Under the pieces are notes generated by a model, which was given only the letters and a program-made list of their open reading frames with translations, had not been told where the DNA came from and searched no databases. From a bacterium (GTDB lineage Bacteria; Patescibacteriota; Saccharimonadia; Saccharimonadales; UBA4665), in NCBI GenBank assembly GCA_021848145.1, contig JAJZMX010000001.1:1-64000 (forward strand): a DNA stretch of 64,000 nucleotides, read 5' to 3'. A program made the translations under genes and the position numbers. Below, in pieces: positions 49,457 through 61,162 of the stretch (positions are counted from its first letter, which is position 1; every line of letters begins with the position of its first letter).

Positions 49457-50590
49457 GTGATTTACCTAGACTATGCGGCCGCAACGCCGCTTGACCATTT
49501 AGTATTAGACGAAATGCAACCCTACCTCAGGGATGTTTTTTTTAATCCTTCTGCCGATTACCAGGCAGCAAGAGGAGTAAGGCGAAGTTTGAATGAAGCC
49601 AGAGCTCAAGTTGCGCAAGTTCTAGGCGCTAAGCCTTCAGAAATTATTTTTACCGCTGGTGGCAGCGAAGCAAATAATCTTGCAATTAAAGGTGTTTTGA
49701 CTTCTTATCCTGGCAGCAAAGTACTGGTTTCCGCTATCGAACACGAATCAATACTTGCTCCTGCAGAAGAATTTTCTAATTTAATCATATCTGTCGAACC
49801 TGACGGTAGGATAAGTATGGAAAAGTTGATTAGCTTAGTTGACGATGAGACGGTTCTTGTAAGTGTTATGTACGCCAATAATGAAATTGGTACAATTGAG
49901 CCGATTAAGAAAATATCCGAAGCCTTAGATAGGATAAAAATAGAACGACTTAAAAACGGGCATAAACTTCCAATACTTCTTCATACGGATGCCTGCCAAG
50001 CTGCTAATTATCTGGACTTACATGTTAGCCGATTAGGGGTCGATTTAATGACATTAAATGGCGGCAAGATATATGGACCAAAACAAAGCGGTGCACTTTA
50101 TGTTAGGGCCGGGGTTTTACTTAAACCACAGATAAATGGTGGAGGTCAGGAGTTTGGTCTGCGCTCCGGTACAGAAAATGTTGCTAGTTCAATTGGTTTT
50201 AGTACTGCCTTAGTTAAAACACAGTCTATAAGGGCAGTTGAAAGCGAGCGTCTGTCTAAGCTTAGAGAGTATTTTATTAAAGAACTTGAATACAATATAA
50301 AAAATGTAGTTATTAATGGATCAAGAAAATATAGGTTACCAAACAATGTCCATGCCACGTTTCTTGGCCAAGATAATGAAAGGCTGCTTATAGGTTTAGA
50401 CCAAATAGGTATTATGGCGGCTTCAGGTTCTGCTTGCAGTGCATCCAAAGAAGAATCTTCTCATGTATTGATGGCGCTTGGACTATCCGACGAAGATGCC
50501 CGGTCGTCACTACGTTTTTCGCTAGGCCGGTCAACTAACAAAAAAGATGTAGATGCTACAGTATCGGCCCTAAAAACCTTGGTGTCCTAA
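49457..50590 (+). CDS. Cysteine desulfurase (NifS/IscS family)
   Basis: The 377-residue PLP enzyme removes sulfur from cysteine as a persulfide for tRNA thiolation or Fe-S assembly. Visible: GTG start, YLDYAAATPLDHLVLDEM, IIFTAGGSEANNLAIKG, HTDACQAANYL with the PLP-stacking region, and the PLP lysine in LNGGKIYGPKQSGALYV (SxHK-type position). The active Cys is in ASGSACSASKEESSHVL near residue 325. No IscU/SufU scaffold gene adjoins it. With MnmA at 58.1 kb, tRNA 2-thiouridine formation is a likely use. Confidence 0.9.
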   Translation: MIYLDYAAATPLDHLVLDEMQPYLRDVFFNPSADYQAARGVRRSLNEARAQVAQVLGAKPSEIIFTAGGSEANNLAIKGVLTSYPGSKVLVSAIEHESILAPAEEFSNLIISVEPDGRISMEKLISLVDDETVLVSVMYANNEIGTIEPIKKISEALDRIKIERLKNGHKLPILLHTDACQAANYLDLHVSRLGVDLMTLNGGKIYGPKQSGALYVRAGVLLKPQINGGGQEFGLRSGTENVASSIGFSTALVKTQSIRAVESERLSKLREYFIKELEYNIKNVVINGSRKYRLPNNVHATFLGQDNERLLIGLDQIGIMAASGSACSASKEESSHVLMALGLSDEDARSSLRFSLGRSTNKKDVDATVSALKTLVS

Positions 50591-50592
50591 TT

Positions 50593-50621
50593 TTGCTATT
50601 ACCCTGTTTGTAGGGTATATT
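50593..50621 (+). promoter_or_regulatory. Promoter of the F1-type ATPase operon with an inverted repeat in the spacer
   Basis: TTGCTA (50593-50598) and TATATT (50616-50621) are spaced by 17 nt. TACCCT (50600-50605) and AGGGTA (50612-50617) form a perfect 6-bp inverted repeat within the spacer and overlapping the -10. It could be an operator or, on the upstream transcript, a weak hairpin at the end of the desulfurase gene. Confidence 0.55.
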
Positions 50622-50667
50622 ATTGTTTAAGCAGTAGCGCAATTAATAAACACATGGTGGGATAAGA

Positions 50668-51291
50668 ATGACAATTTGGTGGCTAGCGGTAATTTTGGTT
50701 TCGTTGGCTGCTATAGGCATAGCTTTTATCTGGTTAATTTCCAAATTAAACCGTTTAGGAGACAAGAATTATAAAAATGGCGTTGACCAACTTCTTGATT
50801 CTGCTAACTCGGATGTTGAACACATATTCAACGAGGAATTTAGAGAGGAACTAAGAAACCGCGGGCGCTTACACTTTGAAAAAATAATAGGCGAAAATGC
50901 TATGTTCCTACAGCAGGACTTACGTCTTACTACAAGCCAGATCAACGAGTACATGAAGCAGGAGCTTACTGCTAAGCTTCGAGAGGAGTTTTCAAAATAC
51001 GAAGAATCTATAACTGATGCCAAACAGCTTGCCATTGATTCAATCGAGAAAACTAAACAGACTATAGAAGAACAAAGACAACTCTTAACCCAGCAAATGA
51101 CTTCTGAGGTGGCATCCGAAAAAGAGCGAATTTTAAACCGTTTTCAGGAAGATATGGCCGATATTGTTAACCACTATGTTTTGGCTGCAATTGGAAAACA
51201 AATAGATTTAAGTGACCAGCTTGAATATATTATTAGCGAGCTTGAAGCTAATAAGCAGGCTATCGCCGAGGACATAAAGTATGGCACCTGA
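50668..51291 (+). CDS. F-type ATPase b-subunit-like stalk protein
   Basis: The 207-residue protein has one N-terminal membrane segment (residues 2-25, WWLAVILVSLAAIGIAFIWL) followed by about 150 residues of charged, heptad-like helix (for example EESITDAKQLAIDSIEKTKQ), the shape of the peripheral stalk subunit b. The C-terminal 35 residues (IVNHYVLAAIGKQIDLSDQL) resemble the short region linking b to delta. Sequence identity to canonical b is low, so it is a b-like protein by layout and position. It is the first gene of the operon; GGTGGG precedes the ATG. The next gene overlaps by 11 nt. Confidence 0.7.
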   Translation: MTIWWLAVILVSLAAIGIAFIWLISKLNRLGDKNYKNGVDQLLDSANSDVEHIFNEEFREELRNRGRLHFEKIIGENAMFLQQDLRLTTSQINEYMKQELTAKLREEFSKYEESITDAKQLAIDSIEKTKQTIEEQRQLLTQQMTSEVASEKERILNRFQEDMADIVNHYVLAAIGKQIDLSDQLEYIISELEANKQAIAEDIKYGT

Positions 51292-51784
51292 AAACCTTAA
51301 ACTGCCCCTTTCGGTTGTTAGCAATGGCGACGTAATGCGCATTAGGCGTGAGATTAACCAGCTTGATGAATATATTTCCCAAATGGCCCTACGCAAACCC
51401 GGCACTCCTCCAAAACATTTACCACGGCTTTCTACATCTTTGAACGATTTTGCTGAAATAAATAAGCTTAACTTTTTAAACAATACCGACAGGTCTAGCG
51501 CTCTTAAATTTTTTCAAAATCTTCTGGATAAAGGTCCGATTGTGCATATTAGTTTTGCCAGCGAGCCATCAGAGTCCTTTATACGTAAAATTACGGCATG
51601 GTTTAGGGATAATACGACCCCATTGGTAATGATTAATATAGGGCTTGAACCATCTATTGCTGCCGGTTGTACATTAAGGACTGAAAACCATTTCCATGAT
51701 TTTAGTCTGCGCGAACATTTTAAGGAACAAAGATCCCTACTGTTAAACGGGATAAGGGAGCCCGCTGTCCCTAAACATGAGTGA
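51281..51784 (+). CDS. F-type ATPase delta-subunit-like protein
   Basis: The 167-residue protein is recognised mainly by its C-terminal half. [20 protein letters not shown] followed by a phenylalanine- and arginine-rich helix ([17 protein letters not shown]) matches the end of subunit delta (OSCP), where the pattern is D-P-S-L-I-G-G-x-x-x-R-x-G. The N-terminal part has helices ([18 protein letters not shown]) but is not clearly homologous. It would link the b stalk to alpha. It overlaps both neighbours (11 nt and 8 nt). Confidence 0.65.
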   Translation: MAPENLKLPLSVVSNGDVMRIRREINQLDEYISQMALRKPGTPPKHLPRLSTSLNDFAEINKLNFLNNTDRSSALKFFQNLLDKGPIVHISFASEPSESFIRKITAWFRDNTTPLVMINIGLEPSIAAGCTLRTENHFHDFSLREHFKEQRSLLLNGIREPAVPKHE

Positions 51785-53200
51785 TAACCGCCATTTTGAC
51801 CATTTGGTAGAAAAGGGTAACCCTATAGGTGAGATAGTTGCTATTAACGGCTATTTAGTGAAGGTAAAAGGAATGCAGCCAGTTAATTCCAGGTCTTTAG
51901 TCATGTTTGAGGATGGAAGCAAGGGCTACGTCCAAGAGGTTCATGAGGATCTGGTGTCAGTGTTATACCTTGGGACAAATGAACTTAGCGTAGGCACAAG
52001 GGTTGTCGTACAACACGACGATCTAGTTGTTAAGGTCGGAAAAGACTTTATTGGCAGAGTAGTCGACGTCTTTGGTGAGCCACTGGACAATAAGGGACCA
52101 ATTGCTGCAGAAAGTACCTGGCCAGTATTTCATGACGCTCCTCCTTTATCAGAGCGAGAGGGGTTAACTGATCTATTGCCCACTGGTGTAGTTGTTCTTG
52201 ATAGCATGCTTCCGTTAATTAAAGGCCAGCGTTTGGCTATTATTGGTGACAGTAAATCCGGAAAGAGCAGTTTAGCTACCCAAATAGCCACCAACCAAAA
52301 GGTATCTGAAGAAGTTGTAATCTACGTTCTAATCGCCAAGAGAAGAACGGACATTAGTGGTCTAATCGCCAAGCTAGAGAAGTCTGATTCTATGAAAAAT
52401 ACCCTTGTCATAGTTTCCACCATTTTTGATTCTTTGATATCTAGCTATCTTGCTCCATATATTGGCTGTGCTATGGGTGAATACCTTTGGCAAAAGGCAG
52501 ACATGGACGTAACGGTAATTTACGACGACCTAACTAGTCATGCACAGATATATAGAGAGATTTCTCTTTTAGGTCGGTCTACCCCAGGACGGGATTCTTA
52601 CCCTGGCGACATGTTCTATGCTCATTCTAGTCTGTTGGAGCGTGCAGGTAAGCTAAAAAGAAACCATAAAACTCTCACTGCGTTGCCGGTTGTACTGGCT
52701 GATGGCGGAGATATTGCCGCCTACTTGCCAACGAACGTTATGTCCATTACTGATGGCCAGTGGGTACTGGATATGAAAGTTTTTAGGGATACAATGCGCC
52801 CTGCAGTTAATATTGGCTTAAGTGTCACCCGTGTAGGGGGCATTGGGCATGATGATAGGCAAAAAGTTCTTAACGCAGAAGCTATTAAGCTGTTAGCGGA
52901 TTATGACGAAGCCCAAGAATATGCACATTTTGGCTCTGAGCTTGCTCTTGAAACCCAAAGTGCCTTAAAACGTGGCCGATTGCTCTTCCAGATAATGAAC
53001 CAACCTAGCGATGAGCACTATTTGGTTACCGCTGAAACTATGATGATTGACATTGTGCTTCATGCGCCCGAAAACGTATCTTTAGACATTAAAACCCTTA
53101 AGAGTAGGGCTAATGAAATAGCCGGTAAAGTTAAGTCAAATGAAGACTACGACAAATATAAGGACGAACTACTTAAAAGTAGTCTGGTGGAGCTGAAGAA

Positions 53201-53204
<4 letters not shown>
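51777..53204 (+). CDS. atpA: F1 ATPase alpha-like subunit
   Basis: The 475-residue protein is a nucleotide-binding but non-catalytic subunit in the F1 head. It starts directly at the crown barrel ([20 protein letters not shown]) and lacks the usual N-terminal helix that contacts delta. Walker A is GDSKSGKSS near residue 157, where canonical alpha has GDRQTGKT. The conserved GSALPVV-like segment reads [20 protein letters not shown], followed by [25 protein letters not shown] (arginine region) and the C-terminal helices. Length is about 25-30 residues short of typical alpha. It overlaps delta and gamma genes. Confidence 0.88.
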
Positions 53205-55355
<2,151 letters not shown>

Positions 55356-55356
<1 letters not shown>

Positions 55357-55625
55357 TGAGTAAAGACAACAAAGAGGCTGTAAAGACATTAAAAGTAAAA
55401 GTAGCCTCGCCTTACCGAACATATTTTGATGAACCTGCGATAAGCATATCTGGGGTCAATAAGACAGGACCTTTTGATGTGCTTGAGGGTCATCATAACT
55501 TCATTACCCTACTTGAACCTTGCGAGTTAGTTATTCGTACGGGCTCGGAAGAGCGAAGAATTCGTATAAACGGTGGCTTAATGCATGTTAAGTCAGATAT
55601 GGCGGCTGTATTTTTAGACGTATAA
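55356..55625 (+). CDS. atpC: F1 ATPase epsilon-like subunit, short
   Basis: The 89-residue protein has the N-terminal beta-sandwich of epsilon: LKVKVASPYRTYFDEPAISI, FDVLEGHHNFITLLEPCELV and RRIRINGGLMHVKSDMAAVF. The C-terminal helical hairpin, which in normal epsilon (about 130-140 residues) inhibits the motor, is missing. Inhibition through that arm cannot occur. It is the last recognisable ATPase gene; its start overlaps the beta stop by 1 nt. Confidence 0.85.
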
Positions 55626-55672
55626 ACAGTCTTAAGTTGGTATTATGTCTTTAGGATAGAGTATTAAAGCCC

Positions 55673-56194
55673 ATGAATAAGCATTTTTCTCTTCATGACC
55701 TTGTGCAGAAGCAATTACGTATAGCCATCGAAGGGATACATACAACGCCTAATTTTGTGAAGCGTAACAGCATTATATCTGCCGCTATGCTAGTACCTTT
55801 TTTCTTAGCCTTAATTGCTAATTATGTTGACGGGTTAATAACAAATGGAAATTTGTACAGCTCAATTTTCTGGCACGGATTAGCACTAAAGTTATGGGTT
55901 TTGTATTTACCGCTTATGGCTCTTTTAATTGCGAGCTTAAGCTACGCTGTTTATTTATTTGGTAATGGAGCAAAAGGTGGTTTTATAACAAAACTTACTG
56001 ATGTAACGCATTCATGGCCTCTTCTAATTAGTGGTGTCCTTGCCTTTGCGATTCCCTTTGTCTTAATTTTTCACGACAGTGGCCGTTGTTGGCTGCGTTC
56101 CCCAGTCCCAATAAGCCCCTATTTCAGACAATCCTGGAAATGCACAGTTGGCAATAGCTTAAATTTTAATAGCCTGTTTAGGGGGGCTTTCTAA
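55673..56194 (+). CDS. Membrane protein, 173 aa, behind the ATPase operon
   Basis: The protein has an amphipathic N-terminal part, then about four hydrophobic segments (for example SIISAAMLVPFFLALIANYV; LWVLYLPLMALLIASLSYAV; PLLISGVLAFAIPFVLIF), and a polar Cys/Ser/Arg-rich tail. It shows neither the conserved Arg helix of subunit a nor the hairpin with an acidic residue of subunit c, so it is not a recognisable Fo subunit. It lies 47 nt after epsilon in the same orientation and could belong to the operon. It is unnamed. Confidence 0.6.
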   Translation: MNKHFSLHDLVQKQLRIAIEGIHTTPNFVKRNSIISAAMLVPFFLALIANYVDGLITNGNLYSSIFWHGLALKLWVLYLPLMALLIASLSYAVYLFGNGAKGGFITKLTDVTHSWPLLISGVLAFAIPFVLIFHDSGRCWLRSPVPISPYFRQSWKCTVGNSLNFNSLFRGAF

Positions 56195-57315
56195 AAATAC
56201 TCTGCGGACATATATTCTATTCTTCCAAGCACTAACTTAGAGCCATTACTCTGTTCGGCTAATAGGTAGCTGCCATTTTCTAGTTTGGGCTGGAAAGAGT
56301 TGTCTGAATCCTTAGAAATTAATCCATTCCAAGTATGTTGTCCGAGTTTTGAAAGTCTCTTCCATAATGGCATGAAATCTGTCTCTGAAGTTATCCCACC
56401 ATCTGTAACTTCATAACGTATTTCAGGCGGTTGGTTGTCCGGGGATCGTAGAGAGATACTTTCCCTTATAGACCTGGCTTCTTGTTCGTCTATACATCCT
56501 AATAGCTTTATGGGCTCTTCGTATTGTTGGTCAAGTGAGTAGTTGATTAGGGTTCGTGAATCATGGCTTTTTGATTTTGTTCCTCTTATCTCATACCAAG
56601 AATTTGGGTTTAGATGATGCTCAATGTCTTGTTCGGATACCCTACCGTCATTTCCAAAAATTATCAAGCCATCTTCTTTAACAAAAACCCCATGTCGTAC
56701 AATACCCTCAAACAGTTGTATGCTATCCAATGATTTTGGAAAGCCTTGTTCCGTACCGGTTATCTCAGTATATTTAGTTGGCATCATGCTAGTGCGACCA
56801 TCGTGGCAAATGATGGAGACATGTGAATTCTCGGTATGAAGACTTCCAGTATTATTTGCGACAAGTATCTTCGCTTCCCTTAGTCTTGATATTGCCTCAG
56901 CCGAATATAACTGTTCTATTTCTTGTCTAACTCTTAGTGACCTCTCATGACTGTTGGTTTCAGCTATTCTGGCACCTATTAAGGCTTTGGTTATTTCTGG
57001 GTCTTGCTTGCTCCGAGTTTTTTTATTGGCTAGGAAATTCCTTCTAGCTTTTTCTGGATCTGCAAGGATATTCTCTTGAGCTTCAGATATCTCCTGAAGC
57101 CTAGTAGTAGCATTAATTTTTCTTGATCGGTCTGGATGGTATGCCATCAGAAGAGCGCGAGTAACCCCTCTCACTGCTATGACCAAAGACTCTGAATCCA
57201 CCAGTTGCCTTACCAACTCCTGGCTAATATTCAAGGTATCGAAAGGGCTTTTTCTGTTCAAACTTTCAATTAGGCGTTGTGCCTGTCTCTTAGTTTCATC
57301 GCTTGGCCTTGGCAT
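56191..57315 (-). CDS. J-domain-containing protein
   Basis: The 374-residue protein has an N-terminal helical region with the HPD motif in LLMAYHPDRSRKIN near residue 78. A helix follows (TRLQEISEAQENILADPEKA), the layout of a DnaJ J domain, so it should stimulate an Hsp70. The remaining 250 residues are soluble, strand-rich and not recognised (for example GSYLLAEQSNGSKLVLGRIE). Glycine/phenylalanine and zinc regions of DnaJ are absent, so this is a specialised J-protein. It lies alone on the minus strand, followed by another unknown gene 18 nt upstream of it. Confidence 0.7.
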   Translation of the reverse strand: MPRPSDETKRQAQRLIESLNRKSPFDTLNISQELVRQLVDSESLVIAVRGVTRALLMAYHPDRSRKINATTRLQEISEAQENILADPEKARRNFLANKKTRSKQDPEITKALIGARIAETNSHERSLRVRQEIEQLYSAEAISRLREAKILVANNTGSLHTENSHVSIICHDGRTSMMPTKYTEITGTEQGFPKSLDSIQLFEGIVRHGVFVKEDGLIIFGNDGRVSEQDIEHHLNPNSWYEIRGTKSKSHDSRTLINYSLDQQYEEPIKLLGCIDEQEARSIRESISLRSPDNQPPEIRYEVTDGGITSETDFMPLWKRLSKLGQHTWNGLISKDSDNSFQPKLENGSYLLAEQSNGSKLVLGRIEYMSAEYF

Positions 57316-57333
57316 GCATCAACCTACTTTGAT

Positions 57334-57972
57334 TTAGAATATCCTGGTTCTTTTAGGCAAGTCTATAATGTCTTTAAGCGTCATTTCTTGAGCCAATGAA
57401 ATAAGTTTAGATACAGCAGTTTCCTTGAACCTTGGATCAATACCGTAGTGGGCTATAACAGAGTCAATAGCATCAGATAGCAGCCCACTGGCGTCTTCAT
57501 CGCCTAGGTCAAAGTTGAACATTGTATAAACTTCCAACACTTTTTCGAGCGATAAGCCTAGTTCTTCCCTTGTGTCATATGCAAGTGCAATTGTCTCAAT
57601 TGATAGACCCCTATCTAAAAGTTGCTGGACTTTTGCAAGACTAGGGCCATTGTCTATAACTAAGTCCATAGCAGTTGCAACTTCACTCATATTAGTGAGT
57701 TGGCCATTGTTTATGAAACTAAGTATGTAGGTTGTAGCTTTAACAATTTTATCTGCACGTTCTGAGTCTTTAGGCTCTCCAGAATCTCTAAATCCGTTTA
57801 CTTCATGGGCTATTAAAGCTCCAGCCATATCTATGGTGGCATCCCTTTTATATAAATCATCCCATGCAACAACTTCATTTCCGTTTACGAAAGTAGTTGG
57901 TAATATAGCTTCATCAGCTTGTACCGGTACAAGCGAAATTGGATATGCTTCAGTTTGTTGAGTTTGGTTCAT
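57334..57972 (-). CDS. Hypothetical helical protein, 212 aa
   Basis: The soluble, acidic, predominantly helical protein begins MNQTQQTEAYPISLVPVQAD. I use the ATG at 57972, which has AGGA about 10 nt upstream; the longer frame adds hydrophobic residues from the promoter region. No recognised domain. Segments such as VQQLLDRGLSIETIALAYDT followed by LGLSLEKVLEVYTMFNFDLG suggest repeated helix pairs like small ARM/TPR-type units. It precedes the J-domain gene on the same strand and may be co-transcribed with it. Confidence 0.65.
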   Translation of the reverse strand: MNQTQQTEAYPISLVPVQADEAILPTTFVNGNEVVAWDDLYKRDATIDMAGALIAHEVNGFRDSGEPKDSERADKIVKATTYILSFINNGQLTNMSEVATAMDLVIDNGPSLAKVQQLLDRGLSIETIALAYDTREELGLSLEKVLEVYTMFNFDLGDEDASGLLSDAIDSVIAHYGIDPRFKETAVSKLISLAQEMTLKDIIDLPKRTRIF

Positions 57973-58094
57973 AGTGTATTTCCTCGATATAATAAAAAAC
58001 ATAATATACCATTTTATATGATAAAATGTCAATAAACACATATAAAGGGTAGCTTCCTTTTACATTATTGAGCATGGAGTAATTAAATATATTT

Positions 58095-59147
58095 ATGGCT
58101 AAAAAAGTTTTTGTTGGCATGTCAGGAGGCGTGGATAGCTCCCTAAGTGCTGCTTTTCTTAAGGAGCAGGGTTTTGATGTCACTGGGGTCTATATGAAGA
58201 ACTGGACACGAAGTTTGCCTGGTTTTGTGTGCCCATGGAAAGAGGACTTTAAGGACGCTAAGACTATTGCGGTACAACTAGATATTCCGCTTGAGGTTTT
58301 TGACTTTGAAGAGCAGTACCGTCAGAAAGTAGTGGATTACATGCTTGATGCATACAAAAGCGGTCTCACTCCTAACCCAGATATTATGTGCAACCAGGAA
58401 ATTAAGTTTAAGTTATTTCTGAATGCCGCACTTGATATGGGCGCTGACTATATTGCCACCGGACATTACGCTCGAACTAAATCAGGGTTGCTTCTTAAGG
58501 GCAAGGATAAATTAAAGGACCAAAGCTATTTTCTTTATAGAGTTAGCCCAGAAGCTCTCAGACATACAATCTTCCCAATCGGTGAACTGGATAAAAAACA
58601 AGTGCGAGAGGAGGCTCTAAAAAGAGGTCTGGTTACTGCCAGTAAGCCAGATAGTCAAGGGATATGTTTCGTAGGAGAAGTCGGCATAAAGCAGTTTTTA
58701 CTAAGTGAGTTAGGTGATCAGCCAATGGGGCCAATTGTCGACCATAATGGCAAGTTAGTTGGCCACCATGATGGTGCAATATTCTATACAATTGGACAAA
58801 GGCACGGCCTAAATATTGGAGGAGGTCTACCCTACTATGTCACTCATAAAAACATGAAAACAAATACTGTCTACGTGACTACTGACCTAAACGATGCAAA
58901 GCTTTGGAGCTCGAGGGTGGATATTACTTCCCCCTGGTGGATCAACCAGGAGCCGCAGTCTGGGAGAGGCTATCAAGTCAAATGCCGTTACCGTAGTGAC
59001 AGTACCCCTTGTAGAGTCTATTTAACTAAGGTTGGGGTCAGGCTGGAGCTTGACGATGAAATTCGAGCCGTAAGCGCTGGCCAATCGGCAGTTATCTATG
59101 ACGGAAATATTGTTGTTGGTGGTGGAATTATCCAGGGCGGAAGTTAG
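58095..59147 (+). CDS. mnmA: tRNA 2-thiouridine(34) synthase MnmA
   Basis: The 350-residue ATP-dependent enzyme thiolates U34 of tRNA-Lys, Glu and Gln. The PP-loop is VGMSGGVDSSLSAAFLKEQG at the N-terminus. LTPNPDIMCNQEIKFKLFLN contains the first catalytic Cys, and PDSQGICFVGEVGIKQFL contains the second, persulfide-carrying Cys. YTIGQRHGLNIGGG and the C-terminal beta barrel complete it. It would take sulfur from the desulfurase at 49.5 kb or an intermediate carrier. Length is normal. Confidence 0.95.
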   Translation: MAKKVFVGMSGGVDSSLSAAFLKEQGFDVTGVYMKNWTRSLPGFVCPWKEDFKDAKTIAVQLDIPLEVFDFEEQYRQKVVDYMLDAYKSGLTPNPDIMCNQEIKFKLFLNAALDMGADYIATGHYARTKSGLLLKGKDKLKDQSYFLYRVSPEALRHTIFPIGELDKKQVREEALKRGLVTASKPDSQGICFVGEVGIKQFLLSELGDQPMGPIVDHNGKLVGHHDGAIFYTIGQRHGLNIGGGLPYYVTHKNMKTNTVYVTTDLNDAKLWSSRVDITSPWWINQEPQSGRGYQVKCRYRSDSTPCRVYLTKVGVRLELDDEIRAVSAGQSAVIYDGNIVVGGGIIQGGS

Positions 59148-59164
59148 CTGATAGAATATTTTAG

Positions 59165-61114
59165 ATGACAGCACAGGAAATACGTAAGGCATATTTAGAT
59201 TTTTTTAAGGAACGAGGCCATAAACTAATACCTCGTGCACTCTTAGTGCCCCAAGAAGACCCAACTACCCTATTTACTGGAAGCGGCATGCAGCCACTAA
59301 TACCTTATTTACTTGGGGAATCGCACCCGGACGGTACGCGTCTGGTAGACAGCCAGACTTGCTTGAGAGCCCAAGATATCGATGAGGTTGGCGACAATCG
59401 TCATACGACATTCTTTGAAATGCTGGGCAATTGGAGCCTAGGAGACTACTTTAAAAAGGACCAGATTAGCTGGCTCTTTGAATTTTTAACTAATGTAGTT
59501 GGCTTAGACCCTAAAAAACTTTATGTTACTTGTTACATTGGCAACTCAGAGTTCAAAATAGCCAAAGATAAAGAAGCGGCTAACCTATGGGTCGAACAAT
59601 TTAAAAAAGTCGGGATTGATGCACAACAAGTCGATATAGGATCAGAGGCTAATGGTTATGCAAAGGGTATGGGTGCTGGCCGCATATTCTTTTATGACGG
59701 TAAGAAAAACTGGTGGAGTAGAGCAGGAGATGAGGCTAGCACGCCAATAGGCGATCCCGGGGGACCCGACACTGAAGTTTTTTATGACTTTAGCACCAAC
59801 CATGACACAAAGTGGGGTAAATACTGTCATCCTAACTGTGATTGTGGGCGCTTCGTTGAGATTGCTAACAGTGTATTTATGGCTTACAGGCGTAACGAAT
59901 CCGGCTTTGAACCATTAGATAAGCCCAATGTAGATTTTGGGGGTGGGCTTGAACGTATAGCGGTCGCGTCTATTAATGACCCTGACGTTTTCAAGATTAG
60001 TTTGCTCAGGCCAATTATTGAAAAACTAGAGCAAATATCTGAAAAAAACTATGAAAGCCACACTGAAAGTATGCGTGTAATAGCAGATCACCTGAGAGCG
60101 GCTACCTTTTTAGCGGTTGATGGTGTCGTGCCCAGCAATAAAGAACAGGGTTATGTCATGCGGCGATTAGTCCGTCGAGCAATTCGCTATGCTTTTGAAT
60201 TAGGAATAGAACAGAACTTTATTGAGGAAGTCACTAATACTATTGCAGACCTTTACCATTTGGACTTTCCAGAGGTATCCCAGCGTCGGGATAATATAGT
60301 CTCCGTACTAGTTAAAGAGGAGAAAGTATTTAGGCAAACTTTACGTAAGGGCCTGCATGAGTTCGAGAAAATGTGGGCAGATGGTACTCATGGTGTTGTA
60401 ACTGCTTCTAGCCCTCCTGGCAAAATGATCGTGGATAATGACAATGCCAAAAAAATACTTTACGGACGTGATATTTTTACTCTTTACGATACTTACGGCT
60501 TCCCTGTTGAGTTAACAAAAGAAGAAGCGTTCAAGCAGGGTATTGAAATCGATAGCCATGCCGATGAAGAATTTGAGTATTTAATGCGGGAGCAAAGGGA
60601 GCGTAGTCGGACTGCGACTAAGGGCGAGTTTAAGGGTGGTTTGGCAGATCATAGTGAGATTACTACCAAGTACCACACCGCTACGCACCTAATGTATCGT
60701 GCTTTACGCAATGTTTTAGGTGACCATGTTATCCAAAGGGGTTCAAACATTACCACAGAAAGGCTTCGCTTTGATTTTACTCACCCTGAAAAAATGACTC
60801 CCGAGCAAATTAAAGCTGTAGAAGATATGGTAAATGAGCAAATAGACAAGGATTGGCCAATGACTTGGCGTGAAGAAAATACTAAAGAAGCCCTATCAAA
60901 AGGAGTTATGGGGGCTTTTGGTGATCGTTATGGGGAAAGTGTAAAGGTCTATACGGTGGGCGAACCGGATGGCATAAATTATTCACGAGAGATTTGTGGA
61001 GGTCCACATGTTGAACATACTGGCCAACTGGGCGAAGGCGGAAAGAAATTTAAGATTACCAAAGAGGAAAGCTCCTCCGCAGGTGTCAGGCGGATCAAGG
61101 CAATTTTAGCCTAA
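59165..61114 (+). CDS. alaS: Alanyl-tRNA synthetase, short form without C-Ala domain
   Basis: The 649-residue class II synthetase is preserved in the aminoacylation core (IRKAYLDFFKERGHKLIPRA, then FTGSGMQPLIPYLLGESHPD, TTFFEMLGNWSLGDYF). It also has the editing domain, with the metal ligands in KYHTATHLMYRAL and REICGGPHVEHTGQLGEGG. It stops directly after the editing domain (SSSAGVRRIKAILA), so the C-Ala dimerisation and tRNA-recruiting domain found in about 875-residue enzymes is missing. Short AlaRS of this kind are known from reduced genomes. Editing should still work in cis. Confidence 0.93.
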   Translation: MTAQEIRKAYLDFFKERGHKLIPRALLVPQEDPTTLFTGSGMQPLIPYLLGESHPDGTRLVDSQTCLRAQDIDEVGDNRHTTFFEMLGNWSLGDYFKKDQISWLFEFLTNVVGLDPKKLYVTCYIGNSEFKIAKDKEAANLWVEQFKKVGIDAQQVDIGSEANGYAKGMGAGRIFFYDGKKNWWSRAGDEASTPIGDPGGPDTEVFYDFSTNHDTKWGKYCHPNCDCGRFVEIANSVFMAYRRNESGFEPLDKPNVDFGGGLERIAVASINDPDVFKISLLRPIIEKLEQISEKNYESHTESMRVIADHLRAATFLAVDGVVPSNKEQGYVMRRLVRRAIRYAFELGIEQNFIEEVTNTIADLYHLDFPEVSQRRDNIVSVLVKEEKVFRQTLRKGLHEFEKMWADGTHGVVTASSPPGKMIVDNDNAKKILYGRDIFTLYDTYGFPVELTKEEAFKQGIEIDSHADEEFEYLMREQRERSRTATKGEFKGGLADHSEITTKYHTATHLMYRALRNVLGDHVIQRGSNITTERLRFDFTHPEKMTPEQIKAVEDMVNEQIDKDWPMTWREENTKEALSKGVMGAFGDRYGESVKVYTVGEPDGINYSREICGGPHVEHTGQLGEGGKKFKITKEESSSAGVRRIKAILA

Positions 61115-61141
61115 TTTTACCCCGTTTATTAAAGATTCGGG

Positions 61142-61150
61142 TGGTATACT
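61142..61150 (+). promoter_or_regulatory. Extended -10 promoter of the FtsA/PilM-like gene
   Basis: TGG plus TATACT (61145-61150) predicts a start near 61157, 6 nt before the ATG at 61163. Confidence 0.5.
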
Positions 61151-61162
61151 GTAGAAGTAATT

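Noticed and set aside
55673-56194. The membrane protein after epsilon as the missing subunit a or c
   Set aside because: It has neither the conserved Arg helix of subunit a nor the acidic hairpin of subunit c, and is too long for c.
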